From Metaruminococcus_A sp003150405 (GTDB lineage Bacteria; Bacillota; Clostridia; Oscillospirales; Ruminococcaceae), in contig CABUBB010000007.1 of NCBI GenBank assembly GCA_902489745.1, positions 1 through 64,000 on the forward strand: DNA of 64,000 nt. Direction: 5' to 3'. The notes under the pieces are model-generated. The model was not told where the DNA came from. It worked only from the letters and a program-made list of their open reading frames with translations, and searched no databases. Shown here piece by piece: positions 34,706 to 44,621 of the stretch. Position 1 is the first letter of the stretch. Each line of letters opens with the position of its first letter. Both the position numbers and the translations under genes were made by a program.

Positions 34706-37492
34706 TTATTGTGCTTCTACAACCGCCGCGCAGCGTGAGCACAAGGTTGGGTGTTTTTCACACTCTCCTACCGTTGTACTATACGCCCAGCAACGCTCAC
34801 ATTTTTCGCCGTCCGCCTTTTCCACCGTAATGGTAAGATCATCCAGCTCGGTTGCAAACTCGCCTTTTCCCTGTTCCAGCTTAACTTGGGAAACAATAAA
34901 GGCAGCCGCCAGTTCCTTTTCAACGCCCTTTAAGAAGTCTAAAAGTTCGCCATCACAGAACAGGAGCACCTTCGCCTCCAGCGATTTGCCAATCAACTTT
35001 TCATTGCGCTTCAGTTCCAAAGCCTTGTTGACCTCATCGCGCACCTGATGGATGCGATCCCACTTGGCAACAAAGGACTCATCCGTGTGCAACGCAACCG
35101 GCTTCGGCATCTCATTAAAGAGAACCGATTCCGCATCATCCGCAGCAAAGTGCGGCATTGCCGCCCAGATTTCCTCTGAGGTGAAAGCAAGAATTGGTGC
35201 AACCAACCGGGTCAATGCGTTCAGAATCATATAAATTGCCGACTGTGCACTGCGGCGCTCGAAGCTGTCCACTCCTTCACAGTATAGCCGATCCTTGATG
35301 ATATCAAGGTAGAAATTTGACATATCAACAACACAGAAATTATGGATTGCATGATAGACAACATGGAAATCAAAGCTGTTGTATCCGGCATCAACCTTCT
35401 GAATGAGCTCATTCAGAGCATGAACTGCCCACAGGTCGAGTTCCATCAGTTTTTCAGCCGGCACAAAATCCTTCTCTGGATCAAAATCCGCGAGGTTGCT
35501 CAGGATATACCGCGCAGTATTTCGGATTTTGCGATAACCTTCCGAAAGCTGTTTCATGATATCCGGAGAAATGCGGATATCCGCATGATAGTCAGAAGAA
35601 GCAACCCAAAGGCGCAGAATATCCGCACCATACTGCTTGACAATCTCCGCAGGCTCTACACCGTTGCCAAGCGATTTAGACATTTTTTTGCCCTCACCAT
35701 CGACAACCCAGCCGTGGGTACAGACGTTCTTATAGGGCGCTACCCCTTTATAAGCAACACTGGTCAGCAAAGAGGATTGGAACCACCCACGATACTGGTC
35801 TGCGCCTTCCAGGTACAAATCAGCCGGGAAATGGAGTTCCTCACGCTCGTCGATAACCGCCGCATGGGAAACACCGCTGTCAAACCAGACATCCATAATA
35901 TCGGTTTCTTTGGTAAACTCATGACAGCCGCATTCACAGGCAACCTCTGCCGGAAGGAATTCGGACGGCTCTTTGATATACCAAGCGTCAGAACCTTCCG
36001 CACGGAACAGGTCCGAAATCGCTTTGATGGTCTGGTCGTTGACAATCGGCTTGCCGCAATCTTTACAATAAAGGATCGGAATCGGTACACCCCAGGTGCG
36101 CTGACGGGAAATACACCAGTCACTGCGGTCGCGCACCATCCCTTTGATACGCTCCTCGCCCCATTCCGGAATCCAGTTGACCGTCTCGATCGCTTTAATG
36201 GCGTCGTCTTTAAAGCCGTCGACCGAGCAAAACCACTGCTCTGTTGCGCGGAATAGAATTGGCTTTTTACAGCGCCAGCAATGCGGATACTGGTGGACAA
36301 TTTTGACAAGCGCAAACAAATGGCCTGTCTCATCCAGCTTTTTGGCAATGGCTTTATTGGCATCGTCAGTAGAAAGGCCGACGAATTCACCAGCGAGTTC
36401 AGTTAGCCTACCTTCTGAATCAACCGGAACAATGACCGGCAGCTCTTTGTAATTCTGACAAACCTCAAAGTCCTCTACGCCGTGGCCCGGGGCGGTATGG
36501 ACACAACCGGTACCGCTTTCCAAAGTAACATGATCGCCCACAATGACAAGCGGCTCACGGTCAAGGAACGGATGCGCGGTTTTCATATATTCCAATTCAC
36601 TGCCGAGGAAACTGCCAACCGTTTCATAATCGGTAATTTTGGCATCTTTCATGGCAGCGTCAACCAAATCTTTGGCCATAACCAAATACTGTCCGCCTGT
36701 TTTTACAAGTGTATACTCATAATTCGGTCCCAAACAGATGGCAACATTACCAGGCAGTGTCCAAGTTGTGGTAGTCCAAATAACAAAATAAACATCCTTT
36801 GGATCAATCCCCAGCTTGGAAAAAACGCCCTTATCATCGGTTACATTGAATTTGACATAAATGGAATAACAGGGATCATCCTCATACTCAATTTCTGCTT
36901 CCGCCAGTGCAGTCCCACATTCGGTGCACCAATAAACCGGCTTTAAACCCTTATAGATGTAACCTTTTTTTGCCATTTCACCAAACACTTCAATCTGTTT
37001 AGCTTCAAAGGAAGGGCGAAGGGTTTTATATGGGTTGTCAAAATCGCCAATCACGCCCAACCGTTTGAACTGGTCGGACATGGTGTCAATAAAAGACTCT
37101 GCAAACTCGCGGCAGAGCTTGCGCAACTCAACCGGGGAAATCGTCGCAGGATTTACGCCGTCCTTTTTGAGCGCTTTGAGTTCGATCGGCAGACCATGGG
37201 TATCCCACCCGGGAATATACGGCGCAATAAAGCCAGACATATTCTTGTGGCGGATGATAATATCCTTCAAAACCTTATTGAGTGCGGTTCCCATGTGGAT
37301 ATTGCCGTTTGCATACGGCGGTCCATCATGCAGGGTGTAATTTGGTTTGCCCGCGTTTTTTTTCATCAGTTTTTTGTAAAGCCCGCGCCGTTCAAACTCC
37401 TGAAGCATAGCCGGTTCCCGCTGAGGCAGATTTGCACGCATTGGAAAATCCGTTTTGGTCAGGTTAAGGGTCGCGTTATAATCCTGAGACAT
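34706..37492 (-). CDS. ileS: Isoleucyl-tRNA synthetase
   Basis: Class I synthetase of 928 residues. HMGT (66-69) is the HIGH motif and KMSKS lies near residue 600 in GEGKKMSKSLGNG. The large editing domain is present between them. The C-terminus carries a zinc site, CERCWAY and CSRCAA, the mark of the ordinary bacterial type. There is no T-box leader, since it lies 27 bases after divIVA; it is therefore expressed with the division genes. Confidence 0.98.
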   Translation of the reverse strand: MSQDYNATLNLTKTDFPMRANLPQREPAMLQEFERRGLYKKLMKKNAGKPNYTLHDGPPYANGNIHMGTALNKVLKDIIIRHKNMSGFIAPYIPGWDTHGLPIELKALKKDGVNPATISPVELRKLCREFAESFIDTMSDQFKRLGVIGDFDNPYKTLRPSFEAKQIEVFGEMAKKGYIYKGLKPVYWCTECGTALAEAEIEYEDDPCYSIYVKFNVTDDKGVFSKLGIDPKDVYFVIWTTTTWTLPGNVAICLGPNYEYTLVKTGGQYLVMAKDLVDAAMKDAKITDYETVGSFLGSELEYMKTAHPFLDREPLVIVGDHVTLESGTGCVHTAPGHGVEDFEVCQNYKELPVIVPVDSEGRLTELAGEFVGLSTDDANKAIAKKLDETGHLFALVKIVHQYPHCWRCKKPILFRATEQWFCSVDGFKDDAIKAIETVNWIPEWGEERIKGMVRDRSDWCISRQRTWGVPIPILYCKDCGKPIVNDQTIKAISDLFRAEGSDAWYIKEPSEFLPAEVACECGCHEFTKETDIMDVWFDSGVSHAAVIDEREELHFPADLYLEGADQYRGWFQSSLLTSVAYKGVAPYKNVCTHGWVVDGEGKKMSKSLGNGVEPAEIVKQYGADILRLWVASSDYHADIRISPDIMKQLSEGYRKIRNTARYILSNLADFDPEKDFVPAEKLMELDLWAVHALNELIQKVDAGYNSFDFHVVYHAIHNFCVVDMSNFYLDIIKDRLYCEGVDSFERRSAQSAIYMILNALTRLVAPILAFTSEEIWAAMPHFAADDAESVLFNEMPKPVALHTDESFVAKWDRIHQVRDEVNKALELKRNEKLIGKSLEAKVLLFCDGELLDFLKGVEKELAAAFIVSQVKLEQGKGEFATELDDLTITVEKADGEKCERCWAYSTTVGECEKHPTLCSRCAAVVEAQ

Positions 37493-37519
37493 GTAATCTT
37501 CTCTCCTTGTTGCTCTTAC

Positions 37520-38278
37520 TTACTTTTTTGGGGTATTGCGCCCAAAGCGGAGTTCTCCAAACCGAGATTCTCCGGTCTTGGCTTCATCGCGCGAGCCGGG
37601 ATACCTTCCGCCAAAAAGCGGCGGCGTATTCGTCACATGCTCGACTGATTTATTTTCAGTTACTGCTTTTTCACTTTTTTCCTGCGAATCCGCTTGAGAA
37701 TCCGACACCGCAGTTTCAGTTTTTTGCGCCTCAGCCGCAGCAGGGGCTGAACCCTCTACCAATTTAGAAGAAATACTCTCAACGGCTTCAGAATCTTTTT
37801 CCTTAATCTCCGGAATGGAAGTAATGGTATCCAGATGAGATTTATAAAGCGCCAGTAATTTTGATTTGAAATTGGAGACCTCGCGCTGCGTCAACATCAA
37901 TGTATGCTGCTCTTTTTCAATGTCTTTTTTCATCGAAGCAAGCTGTTTCTGGGAGTTCTCGGTTGCCTCCCGCAGCAAATCGTCGCTTTTCAGCTGAGCC
38001 TCTGCAATAATCGCATCCGCCTTTTCCTTTGCTTCGCGGACAATGGTATTTCCAAGTTTCTGTGCACCCAGCAATGCTTCTTTCATGCTGTTTTCATCCT
38101 GGCGGTATTCCTCCAGCTTTGTTGCAAGAATCTCCAGTTTTTTCTGGAGTTCGGTATTCTGGGATGTGAGTTCGTTTACTTCGGCCGCAATTTCATTTAA
38201 GAAAGAATCCACTTCATCGGCTTTATATCCAAATGCGGATTTATCAAAACGCTTTGCAGAAATTTCTTTTGCATTCAC
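37520..38278 (-). CDS. DivIVA-domain protein
   Basis: DivIVA proteins mark curved membrane at poles and septa and recruit division and sporulation factors. Residues 1-60 carry the lipid-binding domain (FDKSAFGYKADEVDSFL), followed by a long coiled coil to about 165 and a low-complexity tail rich in Ala, Glu and Ser that ends in a short Gly/Arg segment. Start is a GTG. Position between ylmH and ileS is as in Bacillus. Confidence 0.93.
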   Translation of the reverse strand: MNAKEISAKRFDKSAFGYKADEVDSFLNEIAAEVNELTSQNTELQKKLEILATKLEEYRQDENSMKEALLGAQKLGNTIVREAKEKADAIIAEAQLKSDDLLREATENSQKQLASMKKDIEKEQHTLMLTQREVSNFKSKLLALYKSHLDTITSIPEIKEKDSEAVESISSKLVEGSAPAAAEAQKTETAVSDSQADSQEKSEKAVTENKSVEHVTNTPPLFGGRYPGSRDEAKTGESRFGELRFGRNTPKK

Positions 38279-38292
38279 TTGGAACGTACCCC

Positions 38293-39045
38293 CTATACAT
38301 ATTTTTGAATGGTAATAAACAGCCTTCCCTTTTTGGTCGGACGAACCTCCCCTGAAAGCAGGAACTTGCCGTAACCTTTTGCCGAAAAGACATCACCCGG
38401 CTGAAGCGGCCGACTGCCAGACTGTACAATCTCATAATTGCAGTTGACAAGACCGCTGCGAATGAGAACAGAAGCTTTTTCTCTGCTCAGACCGGTTGCT
38501 TCGGCGAGAACTGCATCCAAACGAAGAGACGCTACCGTCCCAGTTAATTCCTTAAACTTTGGTTCAAAGGTAATGCCGTCAAGTATACACGGAGTTAAGG
38601 TCACACCAACACGGCCTATTTTTTTAATATTATCAGTAAAATAGTCAAACTGTTTTTCGTACAGACAAACAACAGTTTGACCATTTCCCACAAGAATGTC
38701 ACCAATAACTTCACGTCTTACGCCCAACGCCATAAAAGAGCCGAGAAAATCGCGATGTGAAAGCGTTTCACTCTTGCGGTATTCAAGTTTCAAGCCTACA
38801 ATGGGAAACAGGGGCGGCTCTGGAGCTATATAATCCGGAAAGATGCCCAACATCCTGCGGACAGCACCTTCGTAGCCGCCAAAAAACATTCGGTTGCCGC
38901 AATGAAGCCGATTTAACTCCTGCTCAGCAAGATGCGCCTGCCGTTCATCCAAAAACATGGTAAAACGAGGTGACATTCTGCGTTCCGTCTGCACGGCTAA
39001 ATCAGAAATCCTGGCGGCAAATAATTCATCTTCTCTGGACAACAT
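38293..39045 (-). CDS. YlmH-type RNA-binding protein with S4 domain
   Basis: A 250-residue protein of the YlmH family; the S4 domain is in the C-terminal third (LRLDAVLAEATGLSREKAS) and FLGSFMALGVRREVIGDI is the family core. Recent work links Bacillus YlmH to rescue of stalled ribosomes. It lies 3 bases after sepF; ylmG, which normally stands between them, is missing. Confidence 0.92.
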   Translation of the reverse strand: MLSREDELFAARISDLAVQTERRMSPRFTMFLDERQAHLAEQELNRLHCGNRMFFGGYEGAVRRMLGIFPDYIAPEPPLFPIVGLKLEYRKSETLSHRDFLGSFMALGVRREVIGDILVGNGQTVVCLYEKQFDYFTDNIKKIGRVGVTLTPCILDGITFEPKFKELTGTVASLRLDAVLAEATGLSREKASVLIRSGLVNCNYEIVQSGSRPLQPGDVFSAKGYGKFLLSGEVRPTKKGRLFITIQKYV

Positions 39046-39048
39046 TGC

Positions 39049-39531
39049 TTAGAAATAAAGGCCGTTGCTTTCAAGTTCTCCCAAAAGATCACCCATAATA
39101 TCTACGTTATAAGGCGTAATAATAAAGGTGCTATTGGCAACACGCTTAATCTGCCCATTATTGGCATAGGCAACGCCGCTCAAAAAGTCAACCAGACGAC
39201 GGGCGGTGTCTTTATTTGTGGACTCAAGATTCAAAACAACGGTGCGTTTTTCATTGAGATGATCAGCAACCGAGCTTGCATCCTCAAAATGTTCTGGTTT
39301 GACCAAAACAACCTGAAGCTGCGTAGTTGCATGGATGTTGACAACGCGATTACTTTTACCGGAAGGACCCGCTTTGACATTGCCGTGCTTATCCTCGCTG
39401 GAATTATAATCAAACGCCTCAGAAGAACGGGAGCGATCTTTGCTAATAAACTCCTCCTGCTCCATTTCCTCCCCTTCGTAATCATCATCCTCGGCAATAA
39501 ACACGCCTTTAATTTTATCCATAAAACTCAT
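39049..39531 (-). CDS. sepF: Cell division protein SepF
   Basis: SepF polymerises on FtsZ and tethers it to the membrane. The N-terminal MSFMDKIKGVF is the amphipathic membrane anchor, followed by an acidic variable linker (about 15-65) and the SepF core from VVLVKPEHFEDAS to the end (DFLSGVAYANNG). GGGAGG lies 7 bases before the ATG at 39531; the longer frame upstream would bury the anchor and is rejected. 160 residues. Confidence 0.94.
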   Translation of the reverse strand: MSFMDKIKGVFIAEDDDYEGEEMEQEEFISKDRSRSSEAFDYNSSEDKHGNVKAGPSGKSNRVVNIHATTQLQVVLVKPEHFEDASSVADHLNEKRTVVLNLESTNKDTARRLVDFLSGVAYANNGQIKRVANSTFIITPYNVDIMGDLLGELESNGLYF

Positions 39532-39551
39532 TGTGTTTCCTCCCTGCGTTT

Positions 39552-40250
39552 TCAGTTCCTTTCGCCAAAAAGGCCACGCCCTATCCGCACGATATTGCTG
39601 CCACAACTGACTGCTTCAACGTAGTCGTAGGACATTCCCATCGACAAAATATTCACATTTCTATTATCTAACTTTTTGCCCTTTATGTCAATAAGCAAGT
39701 TCCGGGCAGCCTCAAAATATTTAGGCCCTTCTCCAACCGGAGGAATGACCATAATGCCCCGCATTCGGATATTGGAATAGGATTTTAACCCTTCAAGCAA
39801 TGCGTCCAGCTGCTGCGGCAAAACTCCATTTTTAGAAACTTCCTGCGCAATATTTACCTCTACAAGAATATCCATAATTTTGCCCTGCTGCGCGGCACAA
39901 CGATCAATTTCAGCCGCGAGTTTTAAAGAATCCACCGACTCTATCATGCTGACCTTGTCCACAACCTGCCGCACCTTATTGGTTTGCAGATGACCAATAA
40001 AATGAATGTTCTCCCGGCCTAGCTTATATGCTTTGTATTTGGATAAAAGTTCCTGTGCACGATTTTCGCCCAGCAACGTGATTCCACCGTCTATGGCGAT
40101 ATTGACCAGTTCTGGATCAACTGTCTTGGTCACCGCCATTAAAGAAACATCCGCCAGATCACGGCCGGAGCGTACGCATGCCTCTTCAATATTTGCACGG
40201 ATTCGTTTCAGATTTTCACGTACAATGTCAGGTGATTTTTTTTCCATCAT
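39552..40250 (-). CDS. YggS-family PLP-binding protein (YlmE)
   Basis: A PLP-homeostasis protein with the alanine-racemase-like barrel (232 residues). The PLP lysine is in LMAVTKTVDPE (about residue 40), and FIGHLQTNKV and SMGMSYDYVEAV are the family signatures. It overlaps the HlyD-like gene by 23 bases, and precedes sepF by 20, the ylmE-ylmF order of Bacillus. Confidence 0.95.
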   Translation of the reverse strand: MMEKKSPDIVRENLKRIRANIEEACVRSGRDLADVSLMAVTKTVDPELVNIAIDGGITLLGENRAQELLSKYKAYKLGRENIHFIGHLQTNKVRQVVDKVSMIESVDSLKLAAEIDRCAAQQGKIMDILVEVNIAQEVSKNGVLPQQLDALLEGLKSYSNIRMRGIMVIPPVGEGPKYFEAARNLLIDIKGKKLDNRNVNILSMGMSYDYVEAVSCGSNIVRIGRGLFGERN

Positions 40251-41454
40251 AAAAATCAGAACCTTTCACGATGATATCATCGTAAACACGGACATATTTT
40301 TTCAGATCCTCCTCGGTCTCCTTAACGGCGCTGACAAAATAATCCTCCGTCTCGTAGAGAATATCCACCAATTTGAACTGCATAATCTGCCCGTATTTAA
40401 TATAGACCCCTCGTTCACCCTCTACAATATGAAGCGCAGATTTTGGAATGACAATACCTGTATAAGTGTTTAACACGACCTCTGCTTCTTCCAGCCGGAG
40501 CTTGACAAGATTTTCGGTAATGCGGTCGGATTCAAAAATAACGACTGCTTTTTCTTTGGAAGCTTCATAATTGTTTGAAACCACTGTGGCGTTTACCGTC
40601 TCGTCTCCGGCCGAGTTGAACCGCAAGCCATACTTGCTTCCTTTTTTCAGCTGTGCAGCATCTGAACCATCCATAACAGCAACGTAGCGCCATTGTACAT
40701 TGGTTATGATTTTCCCGGCTGCATTTTCATCCACAACCGGTTTTTCCGATGTAAAGAATGCTTCAATCTGCTCAGCGGTAAGCTGTAATGCATTCTCAAG
40801 GTTTACCTGTGATTCATAACCATCCATTTCGTTGACATAATAGCCGGAAACCGGGGCGACAATTTGAGATACCGAACTGCCGCTTTGTGCCTTTAAAGCA
40901 TTGATCCGCTCCTGAAGCGCTGTGATACGCACATTAAAATCCGCAACATTGGAAAACAAAATCTGACTGCGGTTGTAGGAACTGAGAAAGCTGTTTTTGA
41001 TGCTGTAAAGCGAACTGATGTCATGACTGAGCAAAGCTCCAATATATTCATCGTTCACCGAACTGATTTGCCGGTTTAAAGAACTTGCCTGCGTTCCCGC
41101 AGTTGCCCCGGCAGACTGAGACTCTTTTACCGTTTGGAGCTCTTCTTCCAGCCGCGCTGCCTCTGCCATATTAGCGATGTCCTGTTCGCTGGGATACATT
41201 TTTGCAATAACGGAATTTTTAGCAACCTTATCTCCGTTGCGAATTTCGTAACTGACCGCACCGGAAATCGAATCCGTCAGCAGTGTTTCATCCCGGCAAA
41301 TAATGCCTTTGGCAGAGAATGAGTCGTTGACTTCACTTTTATAAGCGGTCTGGACAACATAGGGATTGCTGAATGCAATGTAAAGCTGTATTCCAATAAC
41401 TGCAACCAACAGGACCGCCAAAACACCCAACAGGATTTTTGGTAGTTTTGCCAT
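40228..41454 (-). CDS. HlyD-like membrane protein (efflux adaptor family)
   Basis: A 408-residue protein with one N-terminal membrane helix (about 5-28), a short coiled coil (about 80-190) and a beta-barrel/lipoyl-like C-terminal half. The segments SGAVSYEIRNGDKVAKNSVIAKM and IVIPKSALHIVEGERGVYI, outlined here, match periplasmic adaptor (HlyD/RND) domains. No transporter gene is adjacent. It sits between hfq and yggS, where many Clostridia carry the same gene, so a cell-envelope or division role is possible but unproven. Confidence 0.8.
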   Translation of the reverse strand: MAKLPKILLGVLAVLLVAVIGIQLYIAFSNPYVVQTAYKSEVNDSFSAKGIICRDETLLTDSISGAVSYEIRNGDKVAKNSVIAKMYPSEQDIANMAEAARLEEELQTVKESQSAGATAGTQASSLNRQISSVNDEYIGALLSHDISSLYSIKNSFLSSYNRSQILFSNVADFNVRITALQERINALKAQSGSSVSQIVAPVSGYYVNEMDGYESQVNLENALQLTAEQIEAFFTSEKPVVDENAAGKIITNVQWRYVAVMDGSDAAQLKKGSKYGLRFNSAGDETVNATVVSNNYEASKEKAVVIFESDRITENLVKLRLEEAEVVLNTYTGIVIPKSALHIVEGERGVYIKYGQIMQFKLVDILYETEDYFVSAVKETEEDLKKYVRVYDDIIVKGSDFYDGKKIT

Positions 41455-41456
41455 TG

Positions 41457-41699
41457 TTATTCCTCTTTTAAGCTGTTGTTGGCGTCAAATATTTGGATGC
41501 TCTTGGTGGGGATAATAGTTGACACGGCATGTTTATAAACAAGGCTCTGCTTACCGTCACTATCCAACACAATGGTGTAATTGTCAAACCCTTTTACCAC
41601 TCCCCGAAACTGGAACCCATTAGTCAGATAAATGGTGACTGGTTTACGATCTTTACGAGCGGCGTTGAGAAACACGTCCTGCAAATTAATGTTGTTCAT
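41457..41699 (-). CDS. hfq: RNA chaperone Hfq
   Basis: An 80-residue Sm-like protein forming a hexamer that binds small RNAs and mRNAs. Sm1 is seen in NLQDVFLNAARKDRKPVTIYL (partial) and Sm2 in LVYKHAVSTIIP, with the conserved YKHA. It overlaps miaA by 4 bases, the same pair as in E. coli and Bacillus. Confidence 0.96.
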   Translation of the reverse strand: MNNINLQDVFLNAARKDRKPVTIYLTNGFQFRGVVKGFDNYTIVLDSDGKQSLVYKHAVSTIIPTKSIQIFDANNSLKEE

Positions 41700-42655
41700 A
41701 ACGATTCACCTTTCTTATCAAGTTGAAACTCACGGCAAATAAGGTTAAACGCCGTTTCTTCCAGTTGTGCTGGTTCAAGTTCGTCAAGATACAGCCAGTG
41801 GATGCGTTCATCCCGCCGGAACCAGGTAAGTTGCCGTTTGGCGTAATGCCGCGTTTCCTGTTTAATACGCGCGACTGCCTCCTCCAAACTGCATGTCCTA
41901 TTAAAGTAACCTTCCAGTTCTTTGTAGCCGATTGCCTGATAGGCTGTCGCCTTATTAGGAAGCGCCAATACTCGGCGCGCTTCTTCCAAAAGACCTTGTT
42001 CCATCATAGAGTCGACCCTGGTATTGATTCTATCATAAAGAACCTGTCGATTTTTCGCCGATAAGCCAATCATACAAAGATGATAAGGGGACGGTTTTTC
42101 CCGGCTTCGGCGTTGGTGTTCGCTCATTGGTATACCGGTAAGGCGGTACACCTCAATGGCGCGGACAATGCGATTGCCATTGTTGGGATGAAGTGCCGCA
42201 GCCGATTGCGGATCAAAGACAGCAAGCTCCCGCAAAAGCGCCTCCCCTCCTTCGATTTTTAAACGCTCCAACAGCTTCAGCCGCAGCTCAGGATTGGATT
42301 CAATTTCCTGAAATGAAATGTTGTTTACAAGGCTTGAAACATACAGACCTGTTCCGCCAACCAGCATTGGAAGAGCACCGCGCCCGGAAATCTCCTGAAT
42401 AACAGCAGAGGCCTGCTGCACATACTCCGCGACATTGTAAGGAACTGAACAATCCAAAAAATCCAACAGATGATGCGGAACGCCGGCAATTTCCTCAGAG
42501 GTGGGCTTAGCAGTTGCAATGCGCATTTGCCGGTAAACCTGCATAGAATCCGCCGACACAATCTCGGAGTTCAGCCGTTTGGCAAGCTCAACGGAAAGGG
42601 CGGTTTTGCCGCTGCCAGTCGGCCCGACAATGACTGCAAGTGGTATTTGTTTCAT
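41696..42655 (-). CDS. miaA: tRNA dimethylallyltransferase
   Basis: MiaA adds the dimethylallyl group to A37 of tRNAs that read UNN codons; MiaB then methylthiolates it. The P-loop is GPTGSGKTALS and SADSMQVYRQM, DFLDCSVPYNVAEY follow. The 319-residue length is standard. It starts 3 bases after mutL, and the partner miaB heads the same array. Confidence 0.97.
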   Translation of the reverse strand: MKQIPLAVIVGPTGSGKTALSVELAKRLNSEIVSADSMQVYRQMRIATAKPTSEEIAGVPHHLLDFLDCSVPYNVAEYVQQASAVIQEISGRGALPMLVGGTGLYVSSLVNNISFQEIESNPELRLKLLERLKIEGGEALLRELAVFDPQSAAALHPNNGNRIVRAIEVYRLTGIPMSEHQRRSREKPSPYHLCMIGLSAKNRQVLYDRINTRVDSMMEQGLLEEARRVLALPNKATAYQAIGYKELEGYFNRTCSLEEAVARIKQETRHYAKRQLTWFRRDERIHWLYLDELEPAQLEETAFNLICREFQLDKKGESL

Positions 42656-42658
42656 AAC

Positions 42659-44608
42659 TTACCTGCCAAACAATTTATTAATTTTCGCTTTTGTCCAAAC
42701 CTGGATGACCGGACGGCCATGCGGGCAGTACCGTATGGCGTCGTCATAATACACCCGTTCCAAAAGCGTTTGCAGCTCCAGCGGTTCGTTTTTATCGTGC
42801 GCTTTAACTGCAGCCTTACAGGCTACGGAATGAAATAGATCATCTAAAATTTGCGGTATGGGATCATGTTTATGGTTTTTTAGATTGATGGCGATTTCTG
42901 CAAGAAGCTGAGAAGCGTCATGCTGATCGAGCAAAGCAGGAATCTCCCGGACAAGAAGCATGGAATTACCAAAATCCTCGACTAAAAAACCAAGTTGATC
43001 GACAACATCCAGATTTGAAAGCACCGCGTCACATTCTTCGGAAGAGAGTGTTACAGTGAAGGGTGAAAGCAAAACCTGATGATCCAAAGGTTTGCGTTCT
43101 GAATGCAACTTTTCATATAAAATTCGCTCATGCGCTGCGTGCTTGTCCACCAAAATCAAGGAATCACTCACCTCAGCGAGTATATAGGTTCTGAAAACTT
43201 CGCCAATCAAGCGAATGGGCGGACGTTCCAGAACTTCCGGCTGAGCTGTTTTCTGTATTTCTGCTTGCTGCACTAATCCAGGCGAGACTAGAGCAGAAGA
43301 CGACGGCTGGAACATTTCCGGTTTCAAAAATTGAAATGTATCCTCTGGGGCCTCCAAAACACCCTGTTCTTCCCTCTGCGCTTGATAGCGAACCGACGGT
43401 TCAGCAACCCGGCGTTCCGGTGAGAAATTTCTCTCACCATACCGAACTGGTATTTCCTGCGGTACGGAAACCGCCTGCTCCAGTGAGGAGGTTTCCTGTC
43501 GTATTGGTTCCAATGCTGCAGAAGATTGGGAAAACGCCTGCTGATCGCCCGTATCTGGTGTAAAGACTGATTGTCTCACCGAGGGCGAAAGGATAGGCGG
43601 TTCCTTTTGTTTCACAACATCGTTTTGACTAATGGAGCTCTTGACTGCAAAATACAAACAGTCAAACACACTTTTTTCATTTGCAAACCGGACCTCGGTT
43701 TTTGTTGGATGAACATTGACATCCACAAACTCATAAGGGACCTTAATGTTCAATACGCAGGCCGGGAATTTACCGGTCATGATAGAATGCCGGTAGCCTT
43801 CATCCAACGCAATCGAACAGGTTCGCGATTTGATGTAGCGCCCATTGACAAAAAAGTGCTGCATAGAACGGTTGGGACGTGCGCTCATTGGGATGCTGAT
43901 GAACCCTTCAGCGGAAATATCACCAAACTGGTACTGCACCGGCATCAGAGTAGCGGCAAATTTCTGCCCGTAAACCGCATAAATAGCGGAATACAGTCTG
44001 CCGTCTCCCGGTGTTTGCAAAACCCTTTGATTATCTTTGATAAACGTAATGGAAACCGCAGGATTGGACAATGCAATTCGATTGATGATATTTGCAACCA
44101 TATTGGCTTCCGAAGTGGCCTTTTTCAAAAACTTTAACCGAGCCGGAACATTATAAAACAAATCGCGGATGATAATGGTCGTACCGTCCGGACAGCCCGC
44201 TTCTTCAAGTGCGACTTGCTCGCCGCCTTCCAGCTTAATGTGAGTTCCCAAAGCGCAATCCGGCATTTTCGTAAGCATTTCCACTCTGGTAACCGCACAT
44301 ACCGACGCAAGCGCCTCGCCGCGGAAGCCAAGCGTTCCAATATGCAAAAGATCTCCTTCATCCCGCACCTTGCTGGTTGCATGACGCAAGAATGCCGTCG
44401 GAACATCTTCCGGTGCAATTCCACAGCCGTTGTCGGTAATACGGATATACTCAATACCACCATTTTTAATTTCTACCGTAACCGCGGTTGCCCCAGCGTC
44501 AATGGAATTTTCCACCAATTCTTTTACAACCGAAGCGGGGCGGTCAATTACCTCGCCCGCGGCGATCTGTTCAGATACTTCTTTGGATAGGACATTGATC
44601 TTAGGCAA
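42659..44608 (-). CDS. mutL: DNA mismatch repair endonuclease MutL
   Basis: The GHKL ATPase domain fills residues 1-330 (ENSIDAGATAV, DNGCGI, TLGFRGEAL). A long proline/glutamine-rich linker follows (about 340-460). The C-terminal domain has DKHAAHERILYE, a version of the DQHA(X)2E(X)4E endonuclease motif, and CPHGRP. This marks a nicking MutL that works without MutH. Length of 649 is normal. Confidence 0.97.
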   Translation of the reverse strand: MPKINVLSKEVSEQIAAGEVIDRPASVVKELVENSIDAGATAVTVEIKNGGIEYIRITDNGCGIAPEDVPTAFLRHATSKVRDEGDLLHIGTLGFRGEALASVCAVTRVEMLTKMPDCALGTHIKLEGGEQVALEEAGCPDGTTIIIRDLFYNVPARLKFLKKATSEANMVANIINRIALSNPAVSITFIKDNQRVLQTPGDGRLYSAIYAVYGQKFAATLMPVQYQFGDISAEGFISIPMSARPNRSMQHFFVNGRYIKSRTCSIALDEGYRHSIMTGKFPACVLNIKVPYEFVDVNVHPTKTEVRFANEKSVFDCLYFAVKSSISQNDVVKQKEPPILSPSVRQSVFTPDTGDQQAFSQSSAALEPIRQETSSLEQAVSVPQEIPVRYGERNFSPERRVAEPSVRYQAQREEQGVLEAPEDTFQFLKPEMFQPSSSALVSPGLVQQAEIQKTAQPEVLERPPIRLIGEVFRTYILAEVSDSLILVDKHAAHERILYEKLHSERKPLDHQVLLSPFTVTLSSEECDAVLSNLDVVDQLGFLVEDFGNSMLLVREIPALLDQHDASQLLAEIAINLKNHKHDPIPQILDDLFHSVACKAAVKAHDKNEPLELQTLLERVYYDDAIRYCPHGRPVIQVWTKAKINKLFGR

Positions 44609-44621
44609 GGCTCCACCTCCA

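Noticed and set aside
35342..36256. A 304-codon plus-strand frame
   Set aside because: Antisense to ileS, whose reading frame is unambiguous; a shadow frame.
37493..37519. Possible T-box leader for ileS
   Set aside because: Only 27 bases separate divIVA from ileS; no room for a leader RNA.
39532..39606. N-terminal extension of sepF
   Set aside because: It would place residues before the membrane anchor and overlap the yggS end; the ribosome site points to 39531.
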